From NCBI GenBank assembly GCA_028554795.2, contig JAPYKE020000281.1, positions 186,001 to 250,000 on the forward strand: a stretch of DNA of 64,000 nt, given 5' to 3'. Below are positions 1-13,197 of this stretch, one piece after another (the first letter of the stretch is position 1; every line of letters starts with the position of its first letter). A program made the translations under genes and the position numbers. The notes under the pieces are model-generated. The model did no database searches. It was given only the letters and a program-made list of their open reading frames with translations, and had not been told where the DNA came from. The DNA comes from Sinohyriopsis cumingii. Lineage: Eukaryota; Mollusca; Bivalvia; Unionida; Unionidae.

Positions 1-265
1 TTTTAAGTTGGCTATGTTTTCCTTAATTTCATTCATTTTAACTTTATAGAAATACAAACACCAATAATCACGATTGATACAAGGATAATTATGCGAATAA
101 AGCTTTAACTGTTGACCTCAGGTAAAAATAAAAATACACTAAACCTAAAACTATGTCTCCTAAAACGATGAAAAAAACAAATATTTCGATGCAAGAAAGG
201 AGATGTAGGATCAGTATTTAAGAATTTTAATGGAAGAATGATTTCGTCCTTCGCGACTGCACGTA
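1..265 (+). repeat. Diverged interspersed repeat, copy 1 (5' end cut by window)
   Basis: This stretch matches 3505-3770 in the same orientation. Shared blocks include gttggctatgttttcc, ccaataatcacgat and agaaaggagatgtaggatc, in the same order with small indels. I estimate roughly 80% identity by eye. No open frame is conserved between the two copies, so this is a non-coding repeat of unknown class; it could be an old local duplication. Confidence 0.6.
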
Positions 266-3200
266 TTTTCTCCGTTTCACATAGCAAATATATCTTTGAG
301 TGTATTATTGAAGCTCTACCATTGCAGTAGAAGTTATCAGTAGGTGTTGGAGAAACAAGTGCTGGAAGTAGTTGGGATGGACTTATATCTTCGTCTTATA
401 TTATCTGTCTATGTTTGGACGAAATGTTTCAGACTTTTTTTCAGTTGCTTTAATAATTAATTACAGGCCATGAGTACAATCATATGCTTTGGGTTCTTGT
501 ACCCCGTCGAGTTTGATAGCGAAGTTACCTCGGATCTTGCTAGACCCGAACGTTCGAGCTTAAGCTGGTAAATATTTCGCTGTCAAAGGAAGCTCAAGAA
601 AGTCACCCAGATCAAGATATTGTACTGGTGATGTGTTAAACATAAACGTTAAAGAATTATTTCAAAATTTAAAAAGACACTTTAAGATATTGTTCTTCTT
701 TAGTTTTAATTTCATCAGTCTGCTCATTTTTCGTGTCCAATTTTGAACATCACCAGGGCAACATAGTCTAATGTAACTTTGAATATTGACATGTATTTCT
801 GAAATACTTCATCAGAGACATTGCCAACAATTAGTTTTCTTCTGAATCATAAAATGTACTTAACATATGTCTATTACGAAAAGTAATGGGATTTGATCTG
901 AATGGATGCTTGGATTAAATGACAACACAACACGATGTGATGAAAGACGGGAGTTAATGAAATGAATGAAAATATGTATATACTCTACAAATTCAGTGTG
1001 ATTCTTTTAAGCTCTAAACACACGACTCATTCAATCGCTTTACACAAACATTCACAAATGGGAAACAAAAATGTGATTAATATATTTTCAATATGAAGGA
1101 AAGATTCATATAATCTCACGTAATGAAAGTATGATTCAAATCTCATGTAATCTCATGTAATGAAATTAAGATTCAGATAATCTCATGTAATGAAAGAGTC
1201 ACATCATCTAACGTAATGAAAGTAAGATTCAAAAAATCTCATGTAATGTAAGATTCAAATAATCTCATGTAATGACAGCAAGATTCAAATAAATTCATAT
1301 AATTAAAATTACTCAGTTGTACTTAATTGAAATAATATAGTCAATTGAAACAAATATATAACTCGTGTCTCAGTCATTTGTACAGCCGAATGACTCATGA
1401 ATACTTGCAAAAACATGCAAACGTGTCCATTGTCTTGGGTTGGCCCACAATTGTACTGGCCGCACACACCCATCATGGATACACCATGCGCACAGGTTTA
1501 CAAAACAGAAGTTCCGTCCTTGTATGGCGTTGATGGGCACACCAGCTTCAATCCCCATACAGACATACAGACGGCAAGACCGACAGCCTAATATACCCTC
1601 ACACACATACGCACAGACAGCTACAATAAAACCAAACTGGTCTTAATAACCGGTACAGAATTAAAACTTATAGATACATGCTACTAAATTAAACTCTTAA
1701 TAGCAACTTGTAACAATTCAAAAGTTCACAACGTTTCAAATCCGCGTAGTGGTAAAGGCATCATTTCACGCTACAGTATTAAAAACTGAATATGCTTCAG
1801 TTATCAATTATAATAAAATTGTAACACTTTAAATGGAGAACGTACACTCCTTGACAAGTTTTAAAAGACCAGTGGTCAGTTAGACAAGTAATTTGTCTTA
1901 ACTCTACAGGAGAATGAGTATTAGTAAGGGTAAAATACCCTTGCATACCGTACTTTTAGTGTCTCCTGCAACAAGCGATCTACGACGAGATACATTCTAG
2001 TTCAGTTGCTAGAAAAACAATTATCCACCCTAGATAACGTTGTACGCATGTGCAACGAAAAATTATCAAATCGTTCTAAGGCGAAACCAAGTTATTTCTT
2101 GCCTTATTCTGTGATACGAAGAAAATAATCAGACAACGTATATGTAATCGAGACCGTCGACAAATCAAACGCTGATTGAACGTAGGTGGTAGATGTTTAA
2201 AATTTTAGTTTACCATGCCAGGTTCTACACTATATGACCGATGGAAGAGCATTGTTTTTGCTAGTTAATGCGTCCATTACGGCTCGAATTCACTGCAGAC
2301 GCCGCATGTGTTTTCATGATCATAACTTGAAAGCAAAGTACATACATTAAAACTAGTATACACCTTGAACGTAGCTGCATATACTCTTCTCTATTTCATT
2401 TCAGAAGATCAATCCAGTAGTTGTGTGCACATAGCTAAGTGTTTTATATTCGACTGTCAACGAATTGCTTCCCATGTATATCGTGCCCTTTTCGTTGACC
2501 TTGCTTCATCCATTTTTGAGGATGAGAGTGCAGCAGAATTCCGGTGTAGGTTTACTGTAGTTTGTCTATATGTAGTGTTACTAGTGGCATGGATTGTATT
2601 CTTATATTCCAGCATGGAAAGACTTACAACTGTAACCTGTTTAGTTTTATTGGCGTCAATATACATATATTTAGATTATATAATCATATGTCCAAATATG
2701 CAGTCTGGGATCGACGGACATGCGCTTTCATCTCTTGTTATCAACAAGGGTCTCGGTTAATAATTATATTTCATGTAGATATACTGCAATTTCGAAACAA
2801 ACATGTAGTAGGTTTGTAAATAATAGCTGATTATTAAATTCCGCTTGCTTAATGAGCGAGGCTTTGGTGTACTTCCGTTGTCTACCTTCCATCGTTCTGC
2901 ACACGCTCAAGTAGCTTACGGTTCTGCCGCGTGCAAGCTATACGATTTTTGACCATTTTGGTATCATACATATGTATGTACGAGATAACCAGAGTCAAAC
3001 AAAAGATAAGAAAATAATAAAGACTTCGGTTTGGGACAAAATATGAACATAATGAATGTCGTCTGCCACTGCATGGTTTAATGTTTTCATTATTGTACTA
3101 CATCTTTCATGTGGAAAATCTTAGAAACATTTAGGAATTCTGCCTCCAAATGTCTATCTGAGTAAAGAGAGTAAATAAAAGTAACGGCACAGTTGGACGT

Positions 3201-3504
3201 ATGAAGGGTCAAAGTTTGTCTTACATGATATATCGTACCATTATTTTCAGTTAACTATTATAACCATAATAATGTTAAAATTTCTTCTAGCAAACATAGT
3301 TTTGTGGCGACAATCACTCACAATACTTGGATGATTATTCTGGTCATTAGTTTTGATTTGGACTGATCATTCACACCAAATGCTGATTCTCTGAAATTTC
3401 TTGAGTATAAAGGCTCTTTAAGAAAAAGCCCTCTTTCCTGTCTCCTTAAAGCAATTGTAAAAACGCAGCTCAAACGTTTTTGTCTCCATTTTTATATGCA
3501 ATAT
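266..3504. other. Non-coding AT-rich interval with no supported gene
   Basis: I see no recognisable domain on either strand. Open frames here (for example 2365-2760) are short, low in composition bias and match no family I know. The interval contains the tandem repeat described separately at 1085-1300 and a slightly more GC-rich patch at 1380-1600 that I cannot classify. Confidence 0.5.
1085..1300 (+). repeat. Tandem repeat, about 30-35 bp unit (TCATGTAATGAAAG core)
   Basis: The core 'atctcatgtaatgaaagtaagattcaaat' recurs about six times with point changes and length differences. It is a degenerate minisatellite with no coding potential. Confidence 0.75.
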
Positions 3505-3770
3505 TTAGTTGGCTATGTTTTCCTCACTTTCATTCTGTTTTAACTCTAAATACACACAAACGCCAATAATCACGATCAATGTAAGGATAATAACGCAAAT
3601 AAAGAACTAAGTATGTTGACGCGAGGTCAAAATTATTAATAAACAAAGATTAAAACTATGGCTCGAAAAAGATGAAAAAAAAATCCTCCACTGAAAGAAA
3701 GGAGGTATAGGACCTGTATTAATGTACTTTAATGATAGAGAATGCATTGTGCTTCCGCTACTATTTGTAA
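3505..3770 (+). repeat. Diverged interspersed repeat, copy 2
   Basis: Direct copy of the segment at 1-265 (see there). The distance between copies is about 3.5 kb and the orientation is the same. Confidence 0.6.
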
Positions 3771-5384
3771 TTTGTTCTTTTCGCATGAAAATGAGTTCGT
3801 TTGGTGTATCAATTAATCAATCTCTGGTCTGGGATCAAGGAGAAGCCATTTAAATTATTATCTACATACGTATCAAAAGGCAGATTTTTGTGTGAATATA
3901 TCATATAGTAGTTTATATTAAAGAGTCATACATACATAAATATAATTTTTACAGCACCTAGCTAGGCTTTTACCTCTCTTTAAATCTGATTATATAAAAA
4001 TATTATGTTGATAAAATTTGCATGGAAAAACATTCAAGAGTGGGAAATATTTTGAAATTTTAAACGAATTTTCCGTGTTTTAATGCAAACACTGCCATAT
4101 TCGTTTGCAAAGCAAAACAAACCATGTTGAAATAGCAGTTCAGCTGCATATAAGTTCAATTTAATAAGAACGCTATTATTGTGCAAATAAAAGCAAATAA
4201 TTGCAGTATCTATTTCAAAAGTCTTAAACGATTGTCGCTTTAAAACGGATTTTTTTCTTTTATGCTAACGTTTCGAGAAATTTTCATGAAGGAAGTTCGT
4301 CATGCGTGTGATGGTTGGCTATACCTACTGAAGTCCGGAACTGTCCTCATTTGTACAGGATCGGCTATGATTTTGTTCACACACATTGCACATTAGCCCC
4401 CAACTTCACACGCAATTACCTCTGGGATTGGCATATCATTTACAACTGACTGGTCTCGTACATTGATTTAATTAATTTAAAGCTACATTGGAAATCAATT
4501 CAAGAGACTTGTCCTGATGATGGAATGTTATTGCAACATTGGCATCACATGATCTTCGCTTGATTTAAGACTTATCAAGGGCTATTATCAGCGTAGAGTC
4601 TGTACTAGCAGAGGGTGACCCATATAACCGAGTGTTTACTTCACTGCACTCATGTATACATGCATTTTGTCAAACGTGTCTGTATGAATTTATTTTTAAA
4701 AAGAATAGATCGTCAGAAGTAAAAATGTAGTAAAGGAATTTGTCTTATATGTAAAGTTACTTAATTCAGCTTTATTTGCTACTAAAAAAATTTGTACACG
4801 TTTCCAAAAGCTTCATAAATATTTTCTCTTCAAGAGTGAAATTAGTTGTTATCGAAAAAGTAAATATGCAAGAATTATTAATATTATCCGCCCCCTCCCC
4901 CTTTGTTTGTTAGTAAAAATAAGCAAAGTACCAAAACCTGCGGTTATTTAAGTATTGAATAGCATCGATGTCGAGAAAGAAATCTTAAAAGAGCAAAATC
5001 TTTTGCCGCCTGTGAGTCGGTCGGACTCCATTTAAGTCAAAAGGTAAGTTAGTGATCAAGTAAGCAAATAAGTGTTTATGTATGTATATAGGTAGATGGG
5101 TAGATTGGTGTGGATAATGGATCGAATGATGTTCTCTAATGTGCAATCAGACATAATTGGATGACATGAATAATTCCACATGCATTCTCCTCAATCGTAC
5201 TTCATTGATCGGAATCCGAATCGTTTATAATAATTTACAAATAGGCCTACTTGGCTCCCAGTGCGTGTTACAAATTGTAATGATATTATGTTACGGTGCT
5301 TTCTAGTAGCAAGCAATGTAGTTTTATGAAATTAAAAAAAAAACATTCCGGCAATATCTCGTTCCAATAACAATCAGGGAAGTA
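3771..5384. other. Non-coding interval, nothing recognised
   Basis: AT-rich sequence with stops in all frames. There is no domain, RNA gene or repeat family that I can support. Confidence 0.5.
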
Positions 5385-5515
5385 TTAATGTTGTTGTTGT
5401 TGATGATGGTTTGGGCTTAACGTCATATTTCAGCACACGATAGGATATCTTTGGCGGCAAGTATAACTGGTGGAGGAAGACACCGGGAAAACTCCGGTAA
5501 GAACTACCAACCCCC
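5385..5515 (-). mobile_element. SINE fragment (3' part), same family as 50255-50515
   Basis: The segment from the ttgttgttg tail through 'cagcacacgatagg', 'ggcggc', 'ggtggaggaag' and 'ccgggaaaactccgg' matches the SINE at 50255-50515. The tRNA-like head is absent, so this is a truncated copy. On the minus strand the order would be head, body, then a (CAA)n tail. Confidence 0.7.
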
Positions 5516-7009
5516 TGTATATGCATGAGTCTAGTACGTACTGTGTAAGAATTTTTTACTATTTAAAAAATAAATCTAACTGGCTGGACAACATAAATTG
5601 CAACACGCAGTTTGAAAGCAAATATTACTCTTTTGACTACATCCAGTTTAGCGTATTTTGTGGAATAAATATATAAATGAAACAGATCATAGTTTACAAA
5701 TTTGTGGTCTTAATGAGAGCAGACTTCAAAAGTACAAGAAATGTACACTTAGCATTAAATTTACAAAGTACATAAAGTGTATTGCTGTTTTGTTGGCTTC
5801 ATTTTAAAATTTGTATTCGGCTATTTTAGGTAGATTCTGCTTGTTCGCACAATAGTTTATATGCAGTGTGTGTGTCACCTTTCATCTAAGATGTTGATTT
5901 TTCGACCCATTATTATCAGACAAGACTCATTACTTTACTTGCAAAAATTAATGGATAATAACAAAATTAACGGAAAAACATTTTTGCTGCAAATAGCGTC
6001 TGTGTCTTGTGCTTGTCCTCTAGTTCCCTGTTTCGGACGCTTAGCTTACGAATAAAGTCCTTCGTAACAGAGAATCAGTCTATACATCCCTTTGTTGACT
6101 AGTAGTACCATCTTTCAATAGTTAAAGATGATATGTAAGTTCCATGAACATTTTCAAAATTTTATCTTTGGACCATCAGGGGCATCTGCATTAAAAATAT
6201 ATCGCTAGCAATGTATCCAAATTTATGAAATTAGAACTTAAACTCAAAGAAAGAAGGTAAAAGACCCTTATAAACGAAAGCAAAATGGAAGGATCATTTG
6301 TATTTAAGCTTAAATATGATATATATCTCGTACAGTAATCTCAGAACATTGCTGGCAGAGTGGCGGACTCGTCCTCTAACGTTAGCGGGTTCAGTATCCG
6401 CCAATCACAGCCCTGGTTAGCTAACTTGGTTTATCATAGGGGAAAGCACTTAGTTCTTATTCTCTTGACATGATATAACCAATATTATGCTAAAAGTGGC
6501 ATTAAAATTGATATCCCCTCAAAGGAATGAAAAGAAAAGAAAAAGTAAACAACAGAAGTGTACTCTGTTACATGAGACCTTCATTATGAAACATCACGCA
6601 AGCACCCTTGCCTTAAATGATAAACTCTCAAGGGCTGCATTAAACAAGATTAGTAGAAGCCACGTAAAATGAATTGATACGTCATAAAATTAAATTCAAC
6701 CAATTTGTTCCATTGCTGATCTTCATTTTCTTCCCAAGCTATTTTTGTGTTATTCTGAAAACGACAAGATTTAAAAAGTGGACAGTGGTTTTCAACTTTA
6801 AAAAAGCACTCATTAAATATGGATGCAACTGTCAGCCTGATAAAAGAAACATAGAAAGTTCGAGAAAAAAACACAAGGAAGCAAAACAAACAGTTACATA
6901 TGTTATGTATATTTGATTTACTTGTATCTGATTTAAAATATATTTATTCAATTCAATTGTTTGTCAGTATTTTTTTATTTTTCATTACACGGTATTGTAA
7001 TATTAATTT
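5516..7009. other. Non-coding interval with a possible tRNA-like SINE head
   Basis: No gene is supported. Around 6355-6425 the sequence 'ctggcagagtggcgga...gcgggttcagtatccgcc' resembles the A-box/B-box layout of a tRNA-derived SINE head on the plus strand, but it is too decayed to call a tRNA. Confidence 0.4.
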
Positions 7010-7945
7010 ATTCACTAGAGATGATACTTTTTTCAAAAAATAGTTTGACCTTGACTGTTAGTTTATAAACACCAGGTGTTGATCTAAATCCTGACCTTGT
7101 TTCAAAATTTGCAGCAATTACGTAAACAAGTTCTATATTTATTTTAAAATGATTGGTTGTTGTCAAGGTCATGATGGGACTTCATGCTTAAGATGTAAAC
7201 AATTTTTTTTTCTTTTTTTTATTTCTTAGAGTAAAATGATTGGTTTTCGTTAGGGTCACACTACGTTAACGAGATCTTTAACAGGTACTTACCTTTTATA
7301 CCCATCGAGAAGATGATCACGTGACCCCTTGTTTACGTTACTAATACTATATAACCCATGTTTTGGAGAATTAATTTCAGTAGAAGCTGGGCTGTTAAAC
7401 TGTTAGTTGTATGTTGTGCTGTTTAGAGTTATTTTAAATTACTTGGTTTGGAGTCATTTCAAATTACTTGGATTCAAAAGGACTAATTTTGTTATTTTTC
7501 TGGAAAATACGTGTGCTCTTTTAATATTGTGGAACAAGAACAGTTTTTTTTTATAAAAATTTATTCAGCAATCAGAAACCGGAGTGATAATTCTTGTTTC
7601 TACAAGGGACTGTAGACTTTAACACTAAAGATTTCAGTATATTTCATCGCCTTCCATCTTGGATTCTTCGTCGGGATACGAACATGAAATCAGTAGAACA
7701 TGTGGTTATTAGGACTACTAAAATTTTATTCCTGGATTATTCTTGGATTATTTTTGGATTATTCCTGGATTATTCTTGGATTATTTTTGGATTTGATTCT
7801 ATAAAACGGTAAATTCATAATTTTTCATTTTTACAGAATTTTTCCAGGGAAATAAATTATTGTATTTTATTTTTCAAAGCTTTTTTCACTCTTTCTTGTG
7901 TTACTGTTTATTCGAGCCTTAACAAGTGACATATAAGACTTGTTA
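7010..7945 (+). repeat. Dispersed ~0.9-kb repeat, copy A
   Basis: This segment is collinear with the reverse complement of 49262-50130. Shared landmarks in order are 'aaacaccaggtgttgatc', 'gttgtcaaggtcatgatgg', 'gtaaacaagg'/'ccccttgtttac', 'ttggattcttcgtcggga', 'ccagggaaataaattattgt' and 'ttcttgtgttactgttta'. Both copies carry a possible exon end (aaacg|gtaa). In copy B the 3' end runs into an (ATT)n tract, which fits a retroposed element, but I cannot assign a class. A tandem 'ggattattcttggattattttt' block lies at 7730-7795. Confidence 0.75.
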
Positions 7946-8013
7946 ATAACCTAATGTGGACCTTTACATTTTTCATACTTCAGGTTAATATTTGACATTA
8001 CCAGCTTTAGAAA

Positions 8014-8015
<2 letters not shown>

Positions 8016-8045
<30 letters not shown>
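8016..8045. repeat. Poly(T) tract
   Basis: About 30 consecutive T. It could be the remnant of a minus-strand poly(A) retroposon tail, but no element is recognisable beside it. Confidence 0.8.
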
Positions 8046-8048
<3 letters not shown>

Positions 8049-8324
8049 TTACCGATAAGTTACTAATTTGTCCAACCTAGCAAACGAGAACGATGCTATT
8101 TAATTTACGATCGGATTAGGAAACTGAACTGGTCTCAATTAAGGTTCAAGGCAACTCAGGAAAATTACAACATTTGACTTTGTTTCCTTCAAACAATGCT
8201 TTTTATTTTTTGCTGGGATATAATACATACTAAATAATTATTATTTGTCTCGCAAAATTATTACTTATCCTTCAATAATTTGACATTTTCATAAAGGCTA
8301 ATAATATTTGCATGCAAGGAGCTG

Positions 8325-8830
8325 ACAATTATTATTTGATTGACCCCTGCTCGTTTTGAGCAAGTTGCAAATAGCATTACGTCCTCGAAACAGGTTTTAT
8401 TGAGCATATCATGGGCACCGTGGGAACCATGTTCCTTAAAACGCAAAGCATATGATGTTTTAAATCATCAATCCAAATTACCAAGCAAAAATCACAGATA
8501 TGGACTGAGATTAAGTTAATTCATTCCTCAGTAGTAAATAAAGTATAACACAAGGCATTTGCAGCGAAGAGGGATTCAACTTTTAGATTGCCTAGAAGAG
8601 TAAAAGACGCAACTTCAAGGCATCTTAATGACACGCAATCTCTGTTCATCAACTTACTGGTTGTTTACCTCATGCTGAATCGGGAATAGGGAATATGCAA
8701 CCGAATGAATCGAAAATAAGGAATATGTAACCAAATGCATCGTGAATAAGGATATGTAACCAAATTAATCGGGATCGAGGAATATATAACCTAATGAATT
8801 CCGGCAGATTACAATAACCAACAAGAATGT
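8325..8830 (+). repeat. Ancient direct duplication, copy 1
   Basis: Landmarks 'tgattgacccctgc', 'cattacgtcctc', 'aatccaaatt.ccaagcaaaaat', 'gcagataaagact'/'acagatatggact' and 'gattcaac..atagattgcc' are shared in order with 9485-9990. The two copies are about 1.16 kb apart and clearly diverged. A degenerate tandem repeat (unit about 35 bp, 'gaatcgaaaataaggaatatgtaacc') fills 8685-8800. Confidence 0.6.
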
Positions 8831-9211
8831 AAATTTTTCTAAAGTCCATTTCAATATGTTGGAGTCGAACAATCCTTCAATTTTCTAAAGACAAAAATAA
8901 ATGTTTATGATGAATCTAAACCTTTACAAAAAGATTTTGCAAAAGTGAATTCATTTTAACTTCATTTAGAAGGAACATTCGTAAAAAGGCATCATAAAGT
9001 TCTCTTGTGTCGGATTCATCTTTACAAGTATATAAATGTGATGTTCTGTAAACCGTTACTGGTAGAATGCTATACTGTTATTATTGGTAGACTGTGTTAT
9101 TTATATAAAGGGTGAAGTAGGAAAAACATTTACAAAATCTCCAGTCTTTACTGTCGTCTGCTTGCTCAAATCAATTGGGTTAAAGTTTTGTAAAATCTTG
9201 TACTTATCACT

Positions 9212-9215
<4 letters not shown>

Positions 9216-9274
<59 letters not shown>
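9216..9274. repeat. (AT)n microsatellite
   Basis: About 29 uninterrupted AT dinucleotides. The ORFs that cross it on both strands are artefacts of the repeat. Confidence 0.95.
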
Positions 9275-9278
<4 letters not shown>

Positions 9279-9484
9279 TTAAACAAATTTGAAGGAGATG
9301 CCTTCACTACCCTTTTTGCCACGGATTTTAACTGATGTAATAACCACCGGCTGATAAGCATTTTAGACCTGTTTTGCACGACCCCACAATCTTTCAACTT
9401 CTCTGTTTACAAAGTCTTTGTTGTTGCATAAGTCTGCATACTGAGCACATGGCAGTCTGGTAACATTTACAATGTGCAAAACAT

Positions 9485-9990
9485 TAAAGTTTGATTGACC
9501 CATGCACGCTTTCACGCAAAATGTAGATAACATTACATCCTCTCGACAGATTTATTGAACGGATATAATTCGTCTGATATCATGCGTATCGCAACGACCA
9601 TGTCCGTTAAATGCCAGGCAAATTAGATTTTAAGTCAGCAATCTAAATTCCTAAGCAAAAATTGCAGATAAAGACTTTGATTAAGTTCATCCATTCTTCA
9701 TTATGATGTAAGGTTTATCACAAGACATGCGTAAGTAAGAGGATTCAACGTATAGATTGCCAAAATGGTTACCAGACACCGCTTTAGGAGATCTTAATCA
9801 TCGGAACACTTACAAGCTACCGGCGACAATCAAGAAACTTTTCTTTACTTCGTACTGAATCGAAAATTAAGAATAAGTAACCGACTTAATTTGACGAGAT
9901 TACAATAACTTTCTGATTTATTGACGCTGTAATTAATATTCGCCGTCATTGTCCTCGTACAGGTTCGTCTAGCCTAGTCTGCAAGAGTTT
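9485..9990 (+). repeat. Ancient direct duplication, copy 2
   Basis: Second copy of the segment at 8325-8830. Sequence just upstream (9045-9200 and 9390-9470) also resembles 35295-35640, on the other side of the Polinton. A diverged repeat family is therefore present on both flanks. Confidence 0.55.
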
Positions 9991-10407
9991 CTCGTCTAAC
10001 GGAATGAAACAGAACGCTGCCAATACACTGTTAACGCCGAATATTGAATGGTTTATATTAGGGAACATTGCTTTTTATAAAGTATATTTTCGTCAGGCCA
10101 GAATGTCTAAGATTGTATTAGGAAGATTCTATTTTAATATTTCTACTTCCAAGTTTTCAACAAAAAAAGTCACCAGTTCTGTAAAATAAGTTGCCAAATG
10201 CATGTTATGCTATTATGTAAGAAACAAACATGTTTTTAGTTTTGGTGTTTTCCACAAACAGCGAATTTTTTATAACATATGTCGACACGTGTTTGAAATG
10301 AAGCCTTGTCAAAAAGGTGAGCGGATAGTGCAACAGAGAGTACTTCAACCGTCAAGAATCTAAAGTTTTCTAAAGGCATTTTCAATTTCAACATGGCCGA
10401 GTAAAAT

Positions 10408-10472
10408 CCTCCTCCTCTTCCTCCTCTCTCTCTGTCTCTATCTCTGTCTTTCTCTCTCTCTGTCTCTCTTTC

Positions 10473-10506
<34 letters not shown>
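10408..10506. repeat. (CT)n/(TGTC)n low-complexity tract
   Basis: Pyrimidine-rich simple repeat (ctctct, then tgtctgtctgtc). It abuts the 3' tail of the LINE at 10508-12002. Confidence 0.9.
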
Positions 10507-10507
<1 letters not shown>

Positions 10508-10541
<34 letters not shown>

Positions 10542-12002
10542 GACTTTGTATAGCGCCTAATCTTTAGAAGCTCTAAGCGCTTTACAACATTAGACAACAC
10601 CTATAAGATAAAAAAAAAAACCATATAACAATATTATTACAAAAAACAAACACCATGAAATTAGAAAAACATTAAGAAATAATTAAAAAAAGCATGCTGA
10701 GAATATTTCAGGTAGGAAACATTATTAGGTCTTTAAGTTTGTTCTTGCAGCGAAATAAGTGAGTTTTGAGAGCCCTCTTGAATGTGATCACTGTGTCTTT
10801 GTGTCTAAGTTCAGTGGGCAATTCATTCCACGTTGCTGGGCCTTGGTATGCAAAAGAACGCTGTCCATATGACTTTGTTTTCATAGTGGGAATAAGGAGT
10901 ATACGATTGTCAGAAGAGGAGCGTAAGTATCTTGCTGGTGTGTACACATGGGTGAGATCGGATAAGTATGTTGGACTAGAGTCCGACAGTGAAACGTAGC
11001 ACAGAGAAAAAATTTTGTGTTTGATTCTGGATCGAATGGATAGCCAGTGTAGGGTACAGAGCAGCGGGGAGGTGTGCTCTGATCGTGGTACTCTAAGTAT
11101 GATCGAAGCAGCCGTGTTTTGAACTTTTTGAAGTTTCTGGAGTAGATATTGAGATGAAGCAGACAGAACTGAGTTACAATAGTCCAGTCTTGAAAGTACT
11201 AATGAACACACAAGTGTTTTAGTGGCATCAACTGAAAGATATTTTGCGAATTGAGCTGATTCAATGTTCATGACATGTTGGTGCAATGTGAGAGTACTGT
11301 CCAGAGTAACACCTAGGTTTCGTACTGATTGTTTGAATTTAATGTTGGTTTTGCTGGTATTTATTGTTTGAGGTAAAGGATGTGAATGAGAAAGCCTTTG
11401 TGTTGTGATCAGAATGGCTTCAGTTTTATCATCATTCATCTGCAGCTTGTTCCATGTCATCCATGATTTCACATCAGAGATGCACCTCTCTACACCTTGG
11501 ATGGTAGCATCAACTTCAGTTGGGTGGCTAGATTTGTATATTTGGGTGTCATCAGCGTACAATTGGTGAGACACTGGACGATGATCTATGACACTTGAGA
11601 GCGGCTGAGTGTACAGAATGAAGAGAACAGGTCCAAGAACAGACCCTTGTAGAACACCACAACATAGATCAACTGGGCTGGAGTGTATTCCATTTGCAGA
11701 TACAATTTGTGTCCTGTTGACCAAGTAGGACTTGAACCACAGTAAGGCTGTATCATGAATGCCAAATACATGCTGGAGACGGTGAAGTAATATATCATGG
11801 TCTATTGTGTCAAATGTTGCAGACAAATGAAGGAGGGTGAGGACTGTAATCTTTCCGCTATCCAACGCAGAGAGAATGTCATTAACTACTTTTAGAAGAG
11901 TAGTTTCAGTCCTGTGGCATGGGCGATATACAGATTGTACATTGCTAAAATGACTGTTTGAATTTAGATGAGATACAAGCTGGGATAGAACAACCTTTTC
12001 TT
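10508..12002 (-). mobile_element. 5'-truncated L2/CR1-type non-LTR retrotransposon (reverse transcriptase C-terminal half)
   Basis: On the minus strand an open frame runs from about 11990 to 10708. The ATG at 11865 is only the first in-frame methionine, not the true start. The translation shows LINE reverse-transcriptase motifs: 'DTIDHDILL', 'GVLQGSVLGPVLFILYT', the catalytic 'YADDTQIY', then 'LGVTLDSTL' and a C-terminal 'RSFAYQGPATWNELP'. The 3' end has 'GCGCTATACAAAG' followed by an (ATT)n tail, typical of L2/CR1-like elements. The endonuclease domain and the RT N-terminus are missing. The frame is long and almost intact, so the insertion is fairly young; it abuts an (AT)n tract. Confidence 0.9.
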
Positions 12003-12008
12003 AGATTA

Positions 12009-12104
<96 letters not shown>
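12009..12104. repeat. (AT)n microsatellite
   Basis: Nearly pure AT dinucleotide repeat of about 95 bp at the 5' truncation point of the LINE. Confidence 0.95.
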
Positions 12105-13152
12105 CTTCTTTTTCATGACGATAAGTATTTGCAACCATTTAGTCCAATGTTTTACATATGTAATGCAATTTAATTGCAATTAGAATCATAATGTGTACCA
12201 GACAGTAATGAATGCAGTAGAAATTCTTTTTCGATTCAGAACCATCTTTGCCAGCATATATGGACTAAAGTCACACTATCTACTTCCAAATATAGTCCCA
12301 GTCCATTTCTAGAGCATTTTCCCTCTTTCGTGTTTGTGGTGATACAATAGATAGATTTTAGGCATCCTTGGTATTGATTTAAAGGTGTTTGTGTATACTT
12401 TAGAGTTATGGTGTGGTTGTCTGTGTTTATTTCGGCGACAGTACACAGAGCAATGATGTTGATCCGGAAATTAAATATATGACCCATTGCACAGTGCCGA
12501 GCCTCTCTAAAATGCCCACTAACCTATGACAAGAACGACACCGTTAGTTAATTTTTTGAACGCATTTTACTTCAACATATGATTTATGAGAATTTAGACA
12601 TACTGGAAAGTTCATCATTAAGAAACAAAAATAGAGACTTTAATTTTTTTATATCTGAGTCGCTATCATAACCGAAACAAAAATAAATTAAATTAGTATC
12701 CAAGTTTATTATTATAGATAGACTATGAAATGTGATATTATGTGTAATAATGATCTTGAAATCGAACTATGAAATAAACAAATTACAATATTTAAACGTT
12801 AAAAAAATGATAAGATACCTTTTTTTTTACAATAAAAGTTAACAATTTTGAATTTATGTAAACATGCACGTGTATAGAGTCTCCGGTGTTAATATTTATT
12901 ATTCATAACCATGTGACAGACGTATCTACCTGGTTTTCTAACCTTATGTTTTCTGTCTTAGTTTCATATCTATTGTCTCAGTCATGGCGTCCACGTGTTA
13001 GGAACTACTTTTAAAAATAACCCCTGGATGTCTTCTGGTGTGCCTGACTGAGTTGTTATAAAATCCAGCAACAAAAACAGATATATAACAACAAATTTCA
13101 CTCATAAAGGAAGATAAGGTCTCTCCAACTTTGTTTATACCATACAAAAGAT

Positions 13153-13197
<45 letters not shown>

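Noticed and set aside
2365..2760. 131-codon frame
   Set aside because: Begins at a non-ATG codon, overlaps frames on the other strand, and shows no motif or codon signal.
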